DNA of 64,000 nt from Zelopaecilomyces penicillatus (taxonomy: Eukaryota > Ascomycota > Sordariomycetes > Hypocreales > Pseudodiploosporaceae), in assembly GCA_005765155.1 (NCBI GenBank), contig VCCP01000001.1:434001-498000 (forward strand). The letters run 5' to 3'. Below are positions 1 through 9,207 of this stretch, one piece after another; within the stretch, counting starts at the first letter, position 1; every line of letters begins with the position of its first letter. The translations under genes were made by a program, and so were the position numbers. Below the pieces are notes generated by a model that searched no databases, had not been told where the DNA came from, and saw nothing but the letters and a program-made list of their open reading frames with translations.

Positions 1-2495
1 TCATCTTGGTAGGTAGACCCTGCTCGTCCCAAGCGCTGTACCGTTCATCCTTCTTGTACATCTCCTCAGGAGGCACCTTTGCCTTTTCTCTGGCCTCCAA
101 CTCTGCCTTCTCCCTGGCCAGTCGGGCTTCCTCTTTCTTTTGGACCTTCTCTGCTTCACGTGCAGCTTTTTCTTCTCGAACAGCAATCAGCTCCGCAGCA
201 GGAATGAACTTGATGAGTGAAGGCTGATTATCAGGCCGGTCATCTAGATAGACGCCAAGGTTGGTCAGGTCCTGGTCACGAATGCGGTCGGTAATGGACA
301 AGATGGCCTTTTTCGTTGGCGCGTCGTGAGTAGAGACTGTCCGGCGCAATTCATCTCGAATTTGGGATATAACCCGCACATATGGTAGTGCAAGCCGCTC
401 GATATCGCGAGAACCGGCTGCCGCAAGAGATTCAAACTCCGACGACGGGTCTCGCGATAAGAGTGCCGAAACCGTTTCGGAAGACAACGACAGGGCATTG
501 ACCTCGGCCTTGACCTTTTCTAAAACCGCAGCATAAGGCTGTACAGCAGTCTTCGGGTCTGTATCTTCTGAAATTATAGAAGCCCACCCTAAACCATCAT
601 ACGGTGCTTTGGCATTGGAATCGAGTCCAAAGATACCGACAATCTTCGTAATCCATCTGGCGATGGCTTCCACGTCACCAAGGTTGAAATCTTTGTTGTC
701 TCTTAAGAAGCTATTAGTTGTATTAATGAGCTTGAGAATCACAAACATTGCTCGAGGTGTGTCGAGCGAGTTCGTCAGCGCGGCCTCCAGATCCTTCTTG
801 GTCTGCTGAAGCTCAGCAGCAAGGCCAGAAGCAGGCTGATCGCTGTCGATGGAGAGAGACTTTACGCTGCTGTCAATGCCAGCCTCAGCCAACCATGACT
901 TGGTATTTGTGAAGAAGTTCTATCCATGAATTAGCCACTGGTCCATTATCCACGCGCCCCCTGCATACTTACGCCAACAGCAGATTCCCAATTGTCAGCT
1001 TGTGCTCTCATTTCAGGAGAAATCTCAACTCCGTCATTCCATCTTCCCATGAGGAATACAACTCGCATGCTTCTTGGCGTGTATGTGGTGGCTAGAGCAT
1101 CTTGAATTGTTTGGAAATTCTTAAGAGATTTGGACATTTTGGAGCCCGAAATGGAGAGATGACCCATGTGGAGGAAATACTTGACCCAAGAGTGCTCGCC
1201 CTTGCCGTGCTCGCAGAAATACGCCTCGCTCTGTGCCAACTCGTTGTCGTGGTGGGGAAACGCCAGATCAATACCACCAGAATGGACGTCCATTTGAGAA
1301 CCCAGAACGTCAGATGCCATTACAGAGCACTCAATATGCCAGCCTGGTCTGCCGTCACCCCATTTGCTAGGCCAGTAGGGCTCGCCAGCCTTGGACTTTT
1401 TCCACAAGGCAAAGTCGCCGGCGCCCTTCTTACCACCCAAGCTCTTGGACAACGAGCCTTCACCCTCATCTTGAAGTACAGTGTCATTCTTGCTGTCGGG
1501 GCGAAGGCGGGCATATGTGTTGCCAGCCTTTTCAAAGGCAGCAATATCGAAGTAAACGGATCCTTCAGCCTCATATGCGAACCCCTTTTCCACGACCCTC
1601 TCGACGAACTGCACAATTTGGGGAACATACTCTGTGACTCTTGTGATGGTATCTGGCCTCAAAACATTGAGTGCATCCATGTCCTCTATGAACAGATTTT
1701 CCATACTCTTCGTAAGATCCGTAAACATGGTTTGATCGCTGGTATCAATAGTTTCCTTGTAAAGGGAATCAAGAAAAGGAAGAAAAATTTCGTCAGCACC
1801 AGGGAAGATGATGCCCTGTTTGATAGCATTCGCAGCCGCATCCATATTTCCAATATGCATCTTGACCTTGGCCTCAGCGTCGCCTGGCTTGCCTTCGGGA
1901 ACTAAAGCACCCCCAGCCAAGACCTTGCCATAAGCTGCGTCTCTTCGCTCCGTATAAGTTGTTTCGTCGAATGGACCACCCGTCTCAGCTAGTAATGGCA
2001 GGTTGCTCTTCGCATAAACTTGGAATGCCTCCCGAGCTAGCTTCGTAAGCTCTTCGTTCGAGTATGATTTCTTCTTTTCAATATCGAGGAGTCGTTGTCT
2101 CCGTGCCTTGATGATGATCTGCCAAAGCGATTAGACGACATCTCGCTGGGTTCACTTCTCATACGCCAACCTACCTTGTCGTCGATATCTGTAATGTTCA
2201 TAACGAAATTGACCTTGAAGCCAAAATAGTCCATCAAAATTCGTCGAATGATGTCGGTGGACACATAGTTGCGTGCATGGCCCAGATGACTCTTGTCATA
2301 CACGGTCGGCCCGCAAGCGTACCAAGAGACCTTGCCATGCTCGATAGGGGCAAAAGGAACCGGAGATCCGGGCTGCAGCGAGTTATGAACCTTTAACGAC
2401 TCCATTATAGAAGAGGAGTATCTTCGATGAACGACGACTTTCGCAATTGAGAATGGGATTCGAGTTGGTGGTCGCAGGATGCGGGAGAGATTCAT
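1..2495 (-). CDS. Cysteinyl-tRNA synthetase (3' end beyond the window)
   Basis: Class I aminoacyl-tRNA synthetase that charges tRNA-Cys. Exons read 2495-2175, 2118-973 and 919 to the window edge; introns at 2174-2119 and 972-920 have GT..AG ends and keep frame. The HIGH motif appears as HLGH (residues 70-73), just after C61 of the ACGPTVY segment. KMSKS is at 434-438. The other zinc-ligand candidates of the family are C371 in WHIECSVM and H396/H397 in the FPHHDNE segment. The visible C-terminal part is a Lys/Glu-rich helical segment running off the left end. Residues 1-30 are rich in Arg/Ser and lack acidic residues, as in a mitochondrial presequence. A second in-frame ATG at 2405 (residue 31, MESLKV) precedes the conserved core and would give a cytosolic form. 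The gene is divergent from the tRNA methyltransferase at 3254. Family assignment is certain; only the last exon is incomplete. Confidence 0.96.
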
Positions 2496-3253
2496 TCAGA
2501 ACGTTGGAGAAGACTGCGAGAAGAAGACGGCATCCCCGGTCACTACACTATGAGTCAAGGCGAGTCACCCAGAGCGAGAGCAGACGGTTGATGGCGTCGA
2601 GCCTATGGAGAAGGTGAGGAGAGCTGCGATGACTGGACTGGGTCAGACGTATGACTTGGCTGGATAAATTGGGTTGCTCCCTCCCCGCCCCTCCAAGCTG
2701 CTACAAGCACGTCAGGGCAACTTCAGGGTGTCAACACGCGCTAACACCGCCGTGCCCCTCCTTGGAGTCTGTTGAGCTTGAGCAAGCTACTAGGTGTAAA
2801 TTTATGATAGTCGGGACCTGAGATTGTGTGTAGATATGTTCAGCAATCTCCAGAAATTTCTGTTTATATCTGGGAATCTCTAGCAATTTCTAGCAATCTC
2901 TGGCAATTTCTTGAAGTATATAAAATTTCAGTTCAATAAACTATCCAGGCTCTCTCATCATAGGCGATGCTTTTTGTCACCCTGACTGACAAGCTTGCTT
3001 GCACGCATGAATCGCGAGGTGCGGGGCTCACAAACGGTGCGCCGGTCCCACAGCGGGTGTGCCCACCTAATACATAGTACAGTCCAAAGTACAGAGAGGG
3101 TCCAATAATAGCGGCTTACCTTTCACACTAGGAATTTTTTGGAGATCATCATCCTTTTGAGCCGCGCGCAAAAAAAGTATTCAAACGCAGGCCACACAAC
3201 CTCTCAATCACGACATCTCTCAGGCATTGAATTGCCGCACAACACTCGCCATC
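2496..3253. other. Shared upstream region between divergent CysRS and TRM61 genes
   Basis: No gene is seen. The stretch holds a 10-bp-period repeat (2841-2910) and otherwise unique sequence. It must contain both promoters, but no clear TATA box was found for either gene, as is common for housekeeping promoters. Confidence 0.6.
2841..2910. repeat. Seven degenerate 10-bp tandem units (consensus TRGCAATYTC)
   Basis: Seven consecutive blocks of exactly 10 bp align without gaps, for example cagcaatctc, tagcaatttc, tagcaatctc and tggcaatttc; the third unit is the most diverged. It lies in the intergenic region between two divergent genes. It may be a decayed minisatellite or a phased protein-binding array; the sequence alone does not decide. 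Confidence 0.75.
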
Positions 3254-4774
3254 ATGGCAACGCCGTCGCCGTTCCTGGAACCGGGCCCCAGGACAACCCC
3301 CAACACGCTCGCCATCATCAGTCTCTCGCGCGACAACTTCCAGCCCATCACTCTCGAAGACTCGACCAAAGCAGTCGATGGCTACGCTGAGGGCGCAACG
3401 TTAAATACAAGATTTGGCTCTTTCCCGCATTCAACACTGCTTGATATACCGTGGGGCGCTCAAGTGCGCGCGTCAAACGTAGATACCGGCTCAAGAGGCC
3501 GGAAGCGCAGACGAGGAACGTCAGACGAGGACACACCAATCGCCAGTCAAGCCGACGATGATGAGACAACCGGCGGTGCGACGTCTGCGCCGGTGAAGAA
3601 GGCTGTCACGGCATCAAGTGGGTTTGTCTACGTTTTGCGCCCGACGCCAGAGCTGTGGACAAGCAGCTTGCCGCATCGAACACAAGTGGTCTACACGCCA
3701 GATTACAGCTACATTCTGCAGAGAATACGGGCACGACCTGGTTCCAGATTGATTGAGGCGGGTGCTGGTAGTGGAAGCTTCACCCACGCATCGGTTCGGG
3801 CGGTGTATAACGGATATCCTCGCGACGCGGACGACACAAAGGGAAAGGTTTTCAGCTTCGAGTACCACGAACCTCGCTATCAGAAGATGCAGGCTGAGAT
3901 ACAAAACCATGGCTTAGAAGGGCTTGCTCACCTTACACATCGTGACGTCTACCGCGATGGGTTCCTGATAGATGGCAAATCACCAAAGGCGACGGCGGTG
4001 TTTCTGGATTTGCCTGCACCTTGGGAGGCTCTTCAGCACCTTTCAAGGCGAAGGATTACAAAGGAAAATAGCGAGGGCGACAACCAAGATGATGGCAATT
4101 GGATATCGGCTTTGGATCCGAAGAAGAGTGTGCATATATGCACCTTCTCGCCGTGCATTGAGCAAGTCACACGAACGGTCACTGAATTAAGAACACTCGG
4201 CTGGACTGATGTGGACATGGTGGCGATATCGCAAAAGAGGCTCAACGTGACGCGAGAACGGGTTGGCGTCAACTTCCCCAACGAAAAGGGCTACAACCCC
4301 ACACCAGTAGACGTTACCGAGGCCGTCACCAAGTTAAAGAGCCTTGCCAACAAGACATGGGAGCAAGCCAAAGCTTCAGCCGCGTACGCTGGCGCCGAGT
4401 CAGGAGGTACAGAGATGGACGTCGACTCCTCAACACCAAGCGCCGCTCCCCGCCGCGCAAACGGCAGCAAAACAACTCCCGAAGACCCTGAAAAGTCATG
4501 GCTATTGGGTCGACTTGTTCACCGTCCCGAGGCAGAGCTCAAGACGCATACGTCTTATCTAGTCTTTGCTGTTTTGCCAGCTGAATGGGACGAGGAGGCA
4601 GAGGCTGCAGCATATGCCAAATGGCCCTGTGGAAATGAAAAGGTGACGATAGGGAACCTGGACAAGGAGGCTCGGAAGCAAGAGAAGAGGCAGTTACTTG
4701 AGTCTAAATCAAAGAAGCAGAAGCGGAAAGACGCGGCGGAAGCTGAAGTTTCCAAGGATGTACAAACTATTTAA
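3254..4774 (+). CDS. TRM61: tRNA (adenine-58-N1)-methyltransferase catalytic subunit
   Basis: Catalytic subunit of the nuclear Trm6-Trm61 complex that makes m1A at position 58 of tRNAs, including initiator tRNA-Met. Intronless, 506 aa. The start at 3254 (ccatcATGGC context) is preferred over an in-frame ATG at 3227, which would add nine residues. The N-terminal beta-rich region holds the GSFPHSTLLDIPWG block. A charged low-complexity insert (about residues 75-120) contains an RGRKRRR stretch that could be a nuclear signal. The SAM-binding motif I is LIEAGAGSGSFT near residue 166, and the DLPAPWEA motif IV block follows. The C-terminus is Lys-rich (KSKKQKRK), matching a nuclear RNA-binding protein. 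A second disordered segment (about 385-415) separates the core from the last beta strands, so the protein is longer than yeast Trm61, as is usual in filamentous fungi. Confidence 0.93.
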   Translation: MATPSPFLEPGPRTTPNTLAIISLSRDNFQPITLEDSTKAVDGYAEGATLNTRFGSFPHSTLLDIPWGAQVRASNVDTGSRGRKRRRGTSDEDTPIASQADDDETTGGATSAPVKKAVTASSGFVYVLRPTPELWTSSLPHRTQVVYTPDYSYILQRIRARPGSRLIEAGAGSGSFTHASVRAVYNGYPRDADDTKGKVFSFEYHEPRYQKMQAEIQNHGLEGLAHLTHRDVYRDGFLIDGKSPKATAVFLDLPAPWEALQHLSRRRITKENSEGDNQDDGNWISALDPKKSVHICTFSPCIEQVTRTVTELRTLGWTDVDMVAISQKRLNVTRERVGVNFPNEKGYNPTPVDVTEAVTKLKSLANKTWEQAKASAAYAGAESGGTEMDVDSSTPSAAPRRANGSKTTPEDPEKSWLLGRLVHRPEAELKTHTSYLVFAVLPAEWDEEAEAAAYAKWPCGNEKVTIGNLDKEARKQEKRQLLESKSKKQKRKDAAEAEVSKDVQTI

Positions 4775-5028
4775 GCAATTGAATATAATCAATACCCTGC
4801 TTTCAAAGGACTTTCTCGTCTTGGTTGTTTAACAACAGAGGGTCCTCAGAACATTAGGCTGTCTATTGAATTGGTAATACTACCAGAACCTTGATAAAAG
4901 ATATATGAAAGATGGCAACACTCTCTGCAGGATTTCAGTCCGTGATTCTAGATAAGTACGCATGTATAACATGTTGCATCGTATCGTGATATATCTCCAC
5001 ACTGAGCAGAAAAGCCAGCGACAAACAA

Positions 5029-5772
5029 CTATTTTCGATTCTGCTCGATCCATTTCTTATGAAAAGCAACGTTTGTATAAACGTCAGGCGAGGTCGACCC
5101 ACATACAGTATTCCAAGACAAAAAGCCCTTCAACTCGCCCGTTGGAGTTGTCAGCGCCGAACCACCATCGCCCTGACACGCCCCCGTACCAGGAGAATTC
5201 TTCGTACAAATTTGACCGGGGCCAACAGAACTGCCACCCCCGGTTTCTTCGCGGCACGCTGGGATGGCGAGATTCTTTGTTGTCAAGTGACGAAGATATC
5301 TGACCTCAGGGCCGTCATACATGGTCGCACCCCAGCCAGATACGAGGAGCTCATCTCCACTCTTTGGATTGCCGGTTCGCCCAAATGACGCTGCTCGGGC
5401 ATAATTGTTGAATAGTATTTGTCCGGCAACCTTGAGAATGGCAATGTCGTTGGTAGTTATTCTCCTGTTGTATTCCGGGTGGGTTCTAATAATCACCACT
5501 GCCAATCTTTGGCCCCCCGTATAAGCGTCTGTTGTTCCTACAACAACCCTAACCTCACTCGCCCTTATTGCGTCAACGCAATGAGCAGCAGTAAGGATTG
5601 TATTTGTGTCGATTATGGTCCCGGAACAGAAATGCCGAGCGTTTACTTGGAGACTTGCTTGATAGGGAAACCTGCTCATATCCTGTACACCTTCTCCACC
5701 CACGATAGCGGCCACAGGTTCCCATGTGAAGATGGCCAGGTAGGCTGCAAGCCGTATCAAACGGATCGCCAT
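5029..5772 (-). CDS. Secreted trypsin-fold (S1A) protein lacking the catalytic serine
   Basis: Intronless, 247 aa. The signal peptide (about residues 1-22, ending PVAA) runs directly into IVGGEG, the S1A mature N-terminus, so there is no evident propeptide. Catalytic His is present in TAAHC (H64) and Asp in TNDIAIL (D109). The serine loop reads CQGDGGSAL instead of CQGDSGGPL, so the Ser195 position is Gly (residue 203) with a Ser two residues later. The S1-pocket position 189 is Gly rather than the Asp of true trypsins. Cysteines for the standard disulfides are kept (C49/C65, C173/C189, C199/C224). The reading frame is intact, so this looks like a pseudoprotease rather than a pseudogene. Its paralogue lies 0.8 kb upstream on the same strand (6603-7340). 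Families of this kind are expanded in insect- and plant-associated Hypocreales; a binding or inhibitor-decoy role would be inference only. Confidence 0.88.
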   Translation of the reverse strand: MAIRLIRLAAYLAIFTWEPVAAIVGGEGVQDMSRFPYQASLQVNARHFCSGTIIDTNTILTAAHCVDAIRASEVRVVVGTTDAYTGGQRLAVVIIRTHPEYNRRITTNDIAILKVAGQILFNNYARAASFGRTGNPKSGDELLVSGWGATMYDGPEVRYLRHLTTKNLAIPACREETGGGSSVGPGQICTKNSPGTGACQGDGGSALTTPTGELKGFLSWNTVCGSTSPDVYTNVAFHKKWIEQNRK

Positions 5773-6602
5773 GGTGTGTGTTTTGGTAAAACCGAATCAA
5801 GTGGGAAATGGAATTCCAGGTAAAGAGCAGATAAACTCTTGTGTGAAATGAAAAAGGTCAAGAGAGAGACACAAAATTGTGAGAATGGGAGTGCTGCTGC
5901 TTTTATTCAACACCTCAAACAAACAACCCACTCTCAGCCGCACATTATATTATACACGTCTAGCACCTACTGCTGAAGAATTTGAATGTGTTCCTGTTGC
6001 GTAAACTTTTCCTCGACAAGCAATAAAAACAGGGCCTTCTTTCAGCTCCAGCAAGTAGCATGCATGTCTCACATCCCGCGAGGACCTCAGCCGCTCACTG
6101 GAGCAAAGTGACACTTGAGGAATAGTAATAGTAATTAGTAACTACTGAAATGTCAAGACAGGGTTCTTCTGCGCGTGACTATCACTTTCGTTACAGACGA
6201 TGCAGAGCATTGGTGGTGTCACTCTCTAAAGCTAACCATGCCCCAACTGCTTGTCGGAAAGTTGGCACATCTTTCAAGGAAGTTTTACTTCAAGAGAGTA
6301 GCACAAGGGCCCTACAGGAGTTTTTCCAAGGATATAAGGGCCACTTGTATAATTAGATATAGTGAATATCCCCCTCACAATAACTTTCTAGTTTTGACTA
6401 TTCCATAATAGAGAACCTCGCCAGAGTGAATGATTATATATTATATCTGCTAACACCACCATATCTTGCTGCATTATATATATTCAAGACAAGACACCTA
6501 TTGTATCTTTATATCCATTTCCCCCTTTGCTTATATAGGTAAGCAAGGCATGCCGCAAGATACCTTGTAATTCCACACATAACAGAAGCCAAGTATATGC
6601 AA
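5773..6602. other. Intergenic region between the two pseudo-trypsin genes
   Basis: Carries the promoter of the 5029-5772 gene. A TATA-like element is present on the minus strand near 5945-5955 (ttatattata on plus). The part from about 6370 to 6540 is AT-rich. No convincing ORF or RNA gene. Confidence 0.5.
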
Positions 6603-7340
6603 CTAGTCTAAGAAGCTCTTGATCCAACCTGCATAAAAGGCAACGTTTGTGTACACGTCTGGAAACCCGAGTGCACATGGCATGCCCCAAGATACAATGC
6701 CTTTCAACTCGCCGGATAAGCTTATTAACGCTGCACCATTATCACCGAAACAGGCCCCCTGGCCCCGGGGAACGACCGTACAGATATGACCAGTGCCTAT
6801 CGGGTTGGCTGCCTCTAGTCTTTCAGAGCACCTTTGAAGGTCCAAAACCTCTGCTGATAATTTACGTAGCAGGTTGGGAGCCTGGCCCCGAACAGAGGTC
6901 AGACCCCACCCAGATACAATTACAGCTTCCCCATTCCTCGGATTGGTATGCCCAAGCGAGATCGGCTGGACATTTTGGTTGAACTGGATTGGTTCTGAAA
7001 GTTTGACAATACCAATGTCATTGACCAAAGTTGCCGGATCATAAGACTGGTGATATGCAAGACCTGAAGCTATAATGGTCTGTCCTCCCTGAGAAAGGGT
7101 GTTTGTGCCAACAAGAACGCTGATATCGTTTCTCGGAAGCCCATAAAGGCAATGGGCCGCAGTAAGGATTGTGGTTTTGCCGAGTATGGTCCCGGAACAG
7201 AGAAGTTTGCCGTTGAGGCTGAGTCTGGCTTGGAATGGAAATTCGCCATCTTGTACTTCTTCGCCACCAACAATAGCAGCCACAGGCTGCAATGCCAGGA
7301 TAGCCAGGCAGGCTGTCAGCAGAATGGATCGGATTGCCAT
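6603..7340 (-). CDS. Secreted trypsin-fold (S1A) protein lacking the catalytic serine, paralogue
   Basis: Intronless, 245 aa from the ATG at 7340; the frame is open further upstream to an ATG at 7460, but the signal peptide starts at 7340 (MAIRSILL, matching MAIRLIRL of the paralogue). The signal peptide ends PVAA and is followed at once by IVGGEE. His63 (TAAHC) and Asp108 (VNDIGI) are kept. The serine loop is CFGDNGAAL, so Ser195 is replaced by Asn (residue 201), and position 189 is Gly. The substitution differs from that of the neighbour (Gly), which suggests two separate changes at the same site or drift after one loss of activity. The rest of the fold is well conserved, including VSGWG and the C-terminal PDVYTNVAF block shared with the neighbour. 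It probably arose by tandem duplication. Confidence 0.88.
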   Translation of the reverse strand: MAIRSILLTACLAILALQPVAAIVGGEEVQDGEFPFQARLSLNGKLLCSGTILGKTTILTAAHCLYGLPRNDISVLVGTNTLSQGGQTIIASGLAYHQSYDPATLVNDIGIVKLSEPIQFNQNVQPISLGHTNPRNGEAVIVSGWGLTSVRGQAPNLLRKLSAEVLDLQRCSERLEAANPIGTGHICTVVPRGQGACFGDNGAALISLSGELKGIVSWGMPCALGFPDVYTNVAFYAGWIKSFLD

Positions 7341-8169
7341 GATGCGTAGGTAGTGTGATGACTGAGAGTAAGTGATGGAGTCTTGGGTAAAACGAAGAAC
7401 AGAATTTTGGTGGAAAATGAATGCGTCGTGCAAGCGAAATCTAGTTGGAAAGATGAACAATATTTAGTGGTATTTAATACTTTCACCGCATGTTGAAAGG
7501 CTGGGTTCTGTCTCAGACATTCATGTTGTAAATACACATAAACTCCCTATTGCGTAACTTGCTTTGTTCGGAAGCTGTCCGTTGAAAGTGACCCGTCATA
7601 TCATAGTACGAGATCGTTGTGACGAAGCACCAATATTATGACACAGAAAAAATGTCAGCAGATGTATTGTAGGGGTGGTCTAGATTTAGCAGAAGTGAAG
7701 GCCACGGATGTAAACAACGTAGATAACATTACGGCTTTGCTCCTAGAAGATCTAGCATCTAGGATGCCTAGCAGAGCAAAGCAAACTAACTTTCACAACT
7801 GGCATTGAAAAGAATCTTCTGCTCAAATGAGATTCGAGTTGCCTCAAGTAGGCAGTCGAGGGCCAGTCAGACAATGTAATTACTGTATGTGATGTGACTT
7901 GACGTTTTGCGTTGTTGAACTTGTGATGCCCCGTAATCAGATCGCCGACGTGGTAGCTTATCTGCCCCTCCATCCATCCCCACCACACACAAGAAGCTCG
8001 AGCGGTCTCGGATAATCTGATGATCCACCCACCCACCCACCTCCACGCCCCCAGCCCAGGCCGTCAACACCATAGGAACATATGTACAGGGTCAAATTTC
8101 CATTGAATTGAGAGCTTCGCAAGTATACCCGCCTTTACCTCTATACCCTCGCCAGAAACAGCCGCCACT
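7341..8169. other. Intergenic region, pseudo-trypsin and SMD3 divergent promoters
   Basis: No coding signal. A short (ccca)n tract lies at about 8025-8043. Immediately before the SMD3 start the sequence is pyrimidine-rich, as in many fungal 5' leaders. Confidence 0.5.
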
Positions 8170-8707
8170 ATGACGTCGACTATCGGAATCCCCATCAAGC
8201 TGCTGAACGAGGCGCAGGTGCGTTTTGCCATTTATTTACCACTTGCCAATCCTTGTCTGGTGGAGGAGGGGAGAGACACACATAGCTAATCATGTAGTAG
8301 GGACATATCGTGACCCTCGAAATCACCTCTGGCCAAACCTACCGAGGAAAGCTTCTTGAAGGTAACTCCCACCCCCTGTCTTCTTGCGATCCATGTGTAA
8401 ATTGGATCTTCTGCTTGTCTCTTAATCATGCCCTCCAAGCTCTGTTAAGCTAACATGTCACTCCCCTCCAGCCGAGGACAACATGAACGTCCAGCTCAAG
8501 GACATCACAGTCACTGCTCGCGACGGCCGTGTCTCCCACTTAGACCAAGTCTACATCCGCGGCTCCCACGTGCGCTTCTTCATCGTCCCCGACATGTTGC
8601 GCAACGCGCCCATGTTCCGCAGTCGCAACGTCCGTGGCCGAGGTGTCGGTCTGGCCAGAGGTCGTGCCACCGTCAGCCGAGCCCGAGCTGGTGGCCGAGG
8701 GCGATAA
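8170..8707 (+). CDS. SMD3: Small nuclear ribonucleoprotein Sm D3
   Basis: Core Sm protein of the U1, U2, U4 and U5 snRNPs. Three exons: 8170-8217, 8301-8361 and 8472-8707, giving 114 aa; introns 8218-8300 and 8362-8471 have GT..AG ends. It starts MTSTIGIPIKLLNEAQ. The Sm1 motif covers GHIVTLEITSGQTYRG and EDNMNVQLKDI, and Sm2 is IRGSHVRFFIVPDML. The tail is Arg/Gly-rich (RGRGVGLARGRA), typical of D3 and a known target of arginine methylation in other organisms. Length and motifs match the family exactly. The first two exons are too short to be noticed as ORFs. Confidence 0.96.
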
Positions 8708-9207
8708 AAGAAAAAAGAAGTAGGAAATGACAAGGAAAGGGGAGACAAAGATGGGGGGCGTGACGATCCGGGAGGCATATACATGTGTGTTTGTTTTTGT
8801 CGTTCTTTTCTTCTGAGTGGGGGAGAGAGAAAAGAGTGAAGGAGAATTATGGCGTTCAGGATTTTACGGAACTTGGAGAAAGGAGAAATCAGTCAAAAGA
8901 AGAAAGCTATTTTCGATATGAAGCAGATACTTGTGATGATGAAAGTGGTGGTGACAACTGGAGACTTAGTTGGCGGTGCAAACACCACCCCGACATGACT
9001 AAATAGCCGCAAATTTAATGTTTGGCAGCTAATTATAGGCGAGACCATCGAGACTATGGAAATCTGTTCATGATTGGGAAATGTGAGTAGATTGTACAGA
9101 GGACATAGCTCTTGACCAGCTTTTGACCACACACCATCTAATACCCATCCATATGCATGCCCTTTCTTTTTACTTTTCTTCAATGTATCGTACAATCACT
9201 GCCGACA
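8708..9207. other. 3' regions of convergent SMD3 and Mmc1-like genes
   Basis: Two genes end here tail to tail. The stretch has purine-rich sequence just after SMD3 (8708-8900). No gene seen. Confidence 0.5.

Noticed and set aside
1102..1905. 267-codon plus-strand frame opposite the CysRS gene
   Set aside because: Antisense shadow of a conserved exon; its translation has no known feature.
7316..7460. N-terminal extension of the second trypsin-like gene to the ATG at 7460
   Set aside because: It would bury the signal peptide; the paralogue starts at the equivalent of 7340.
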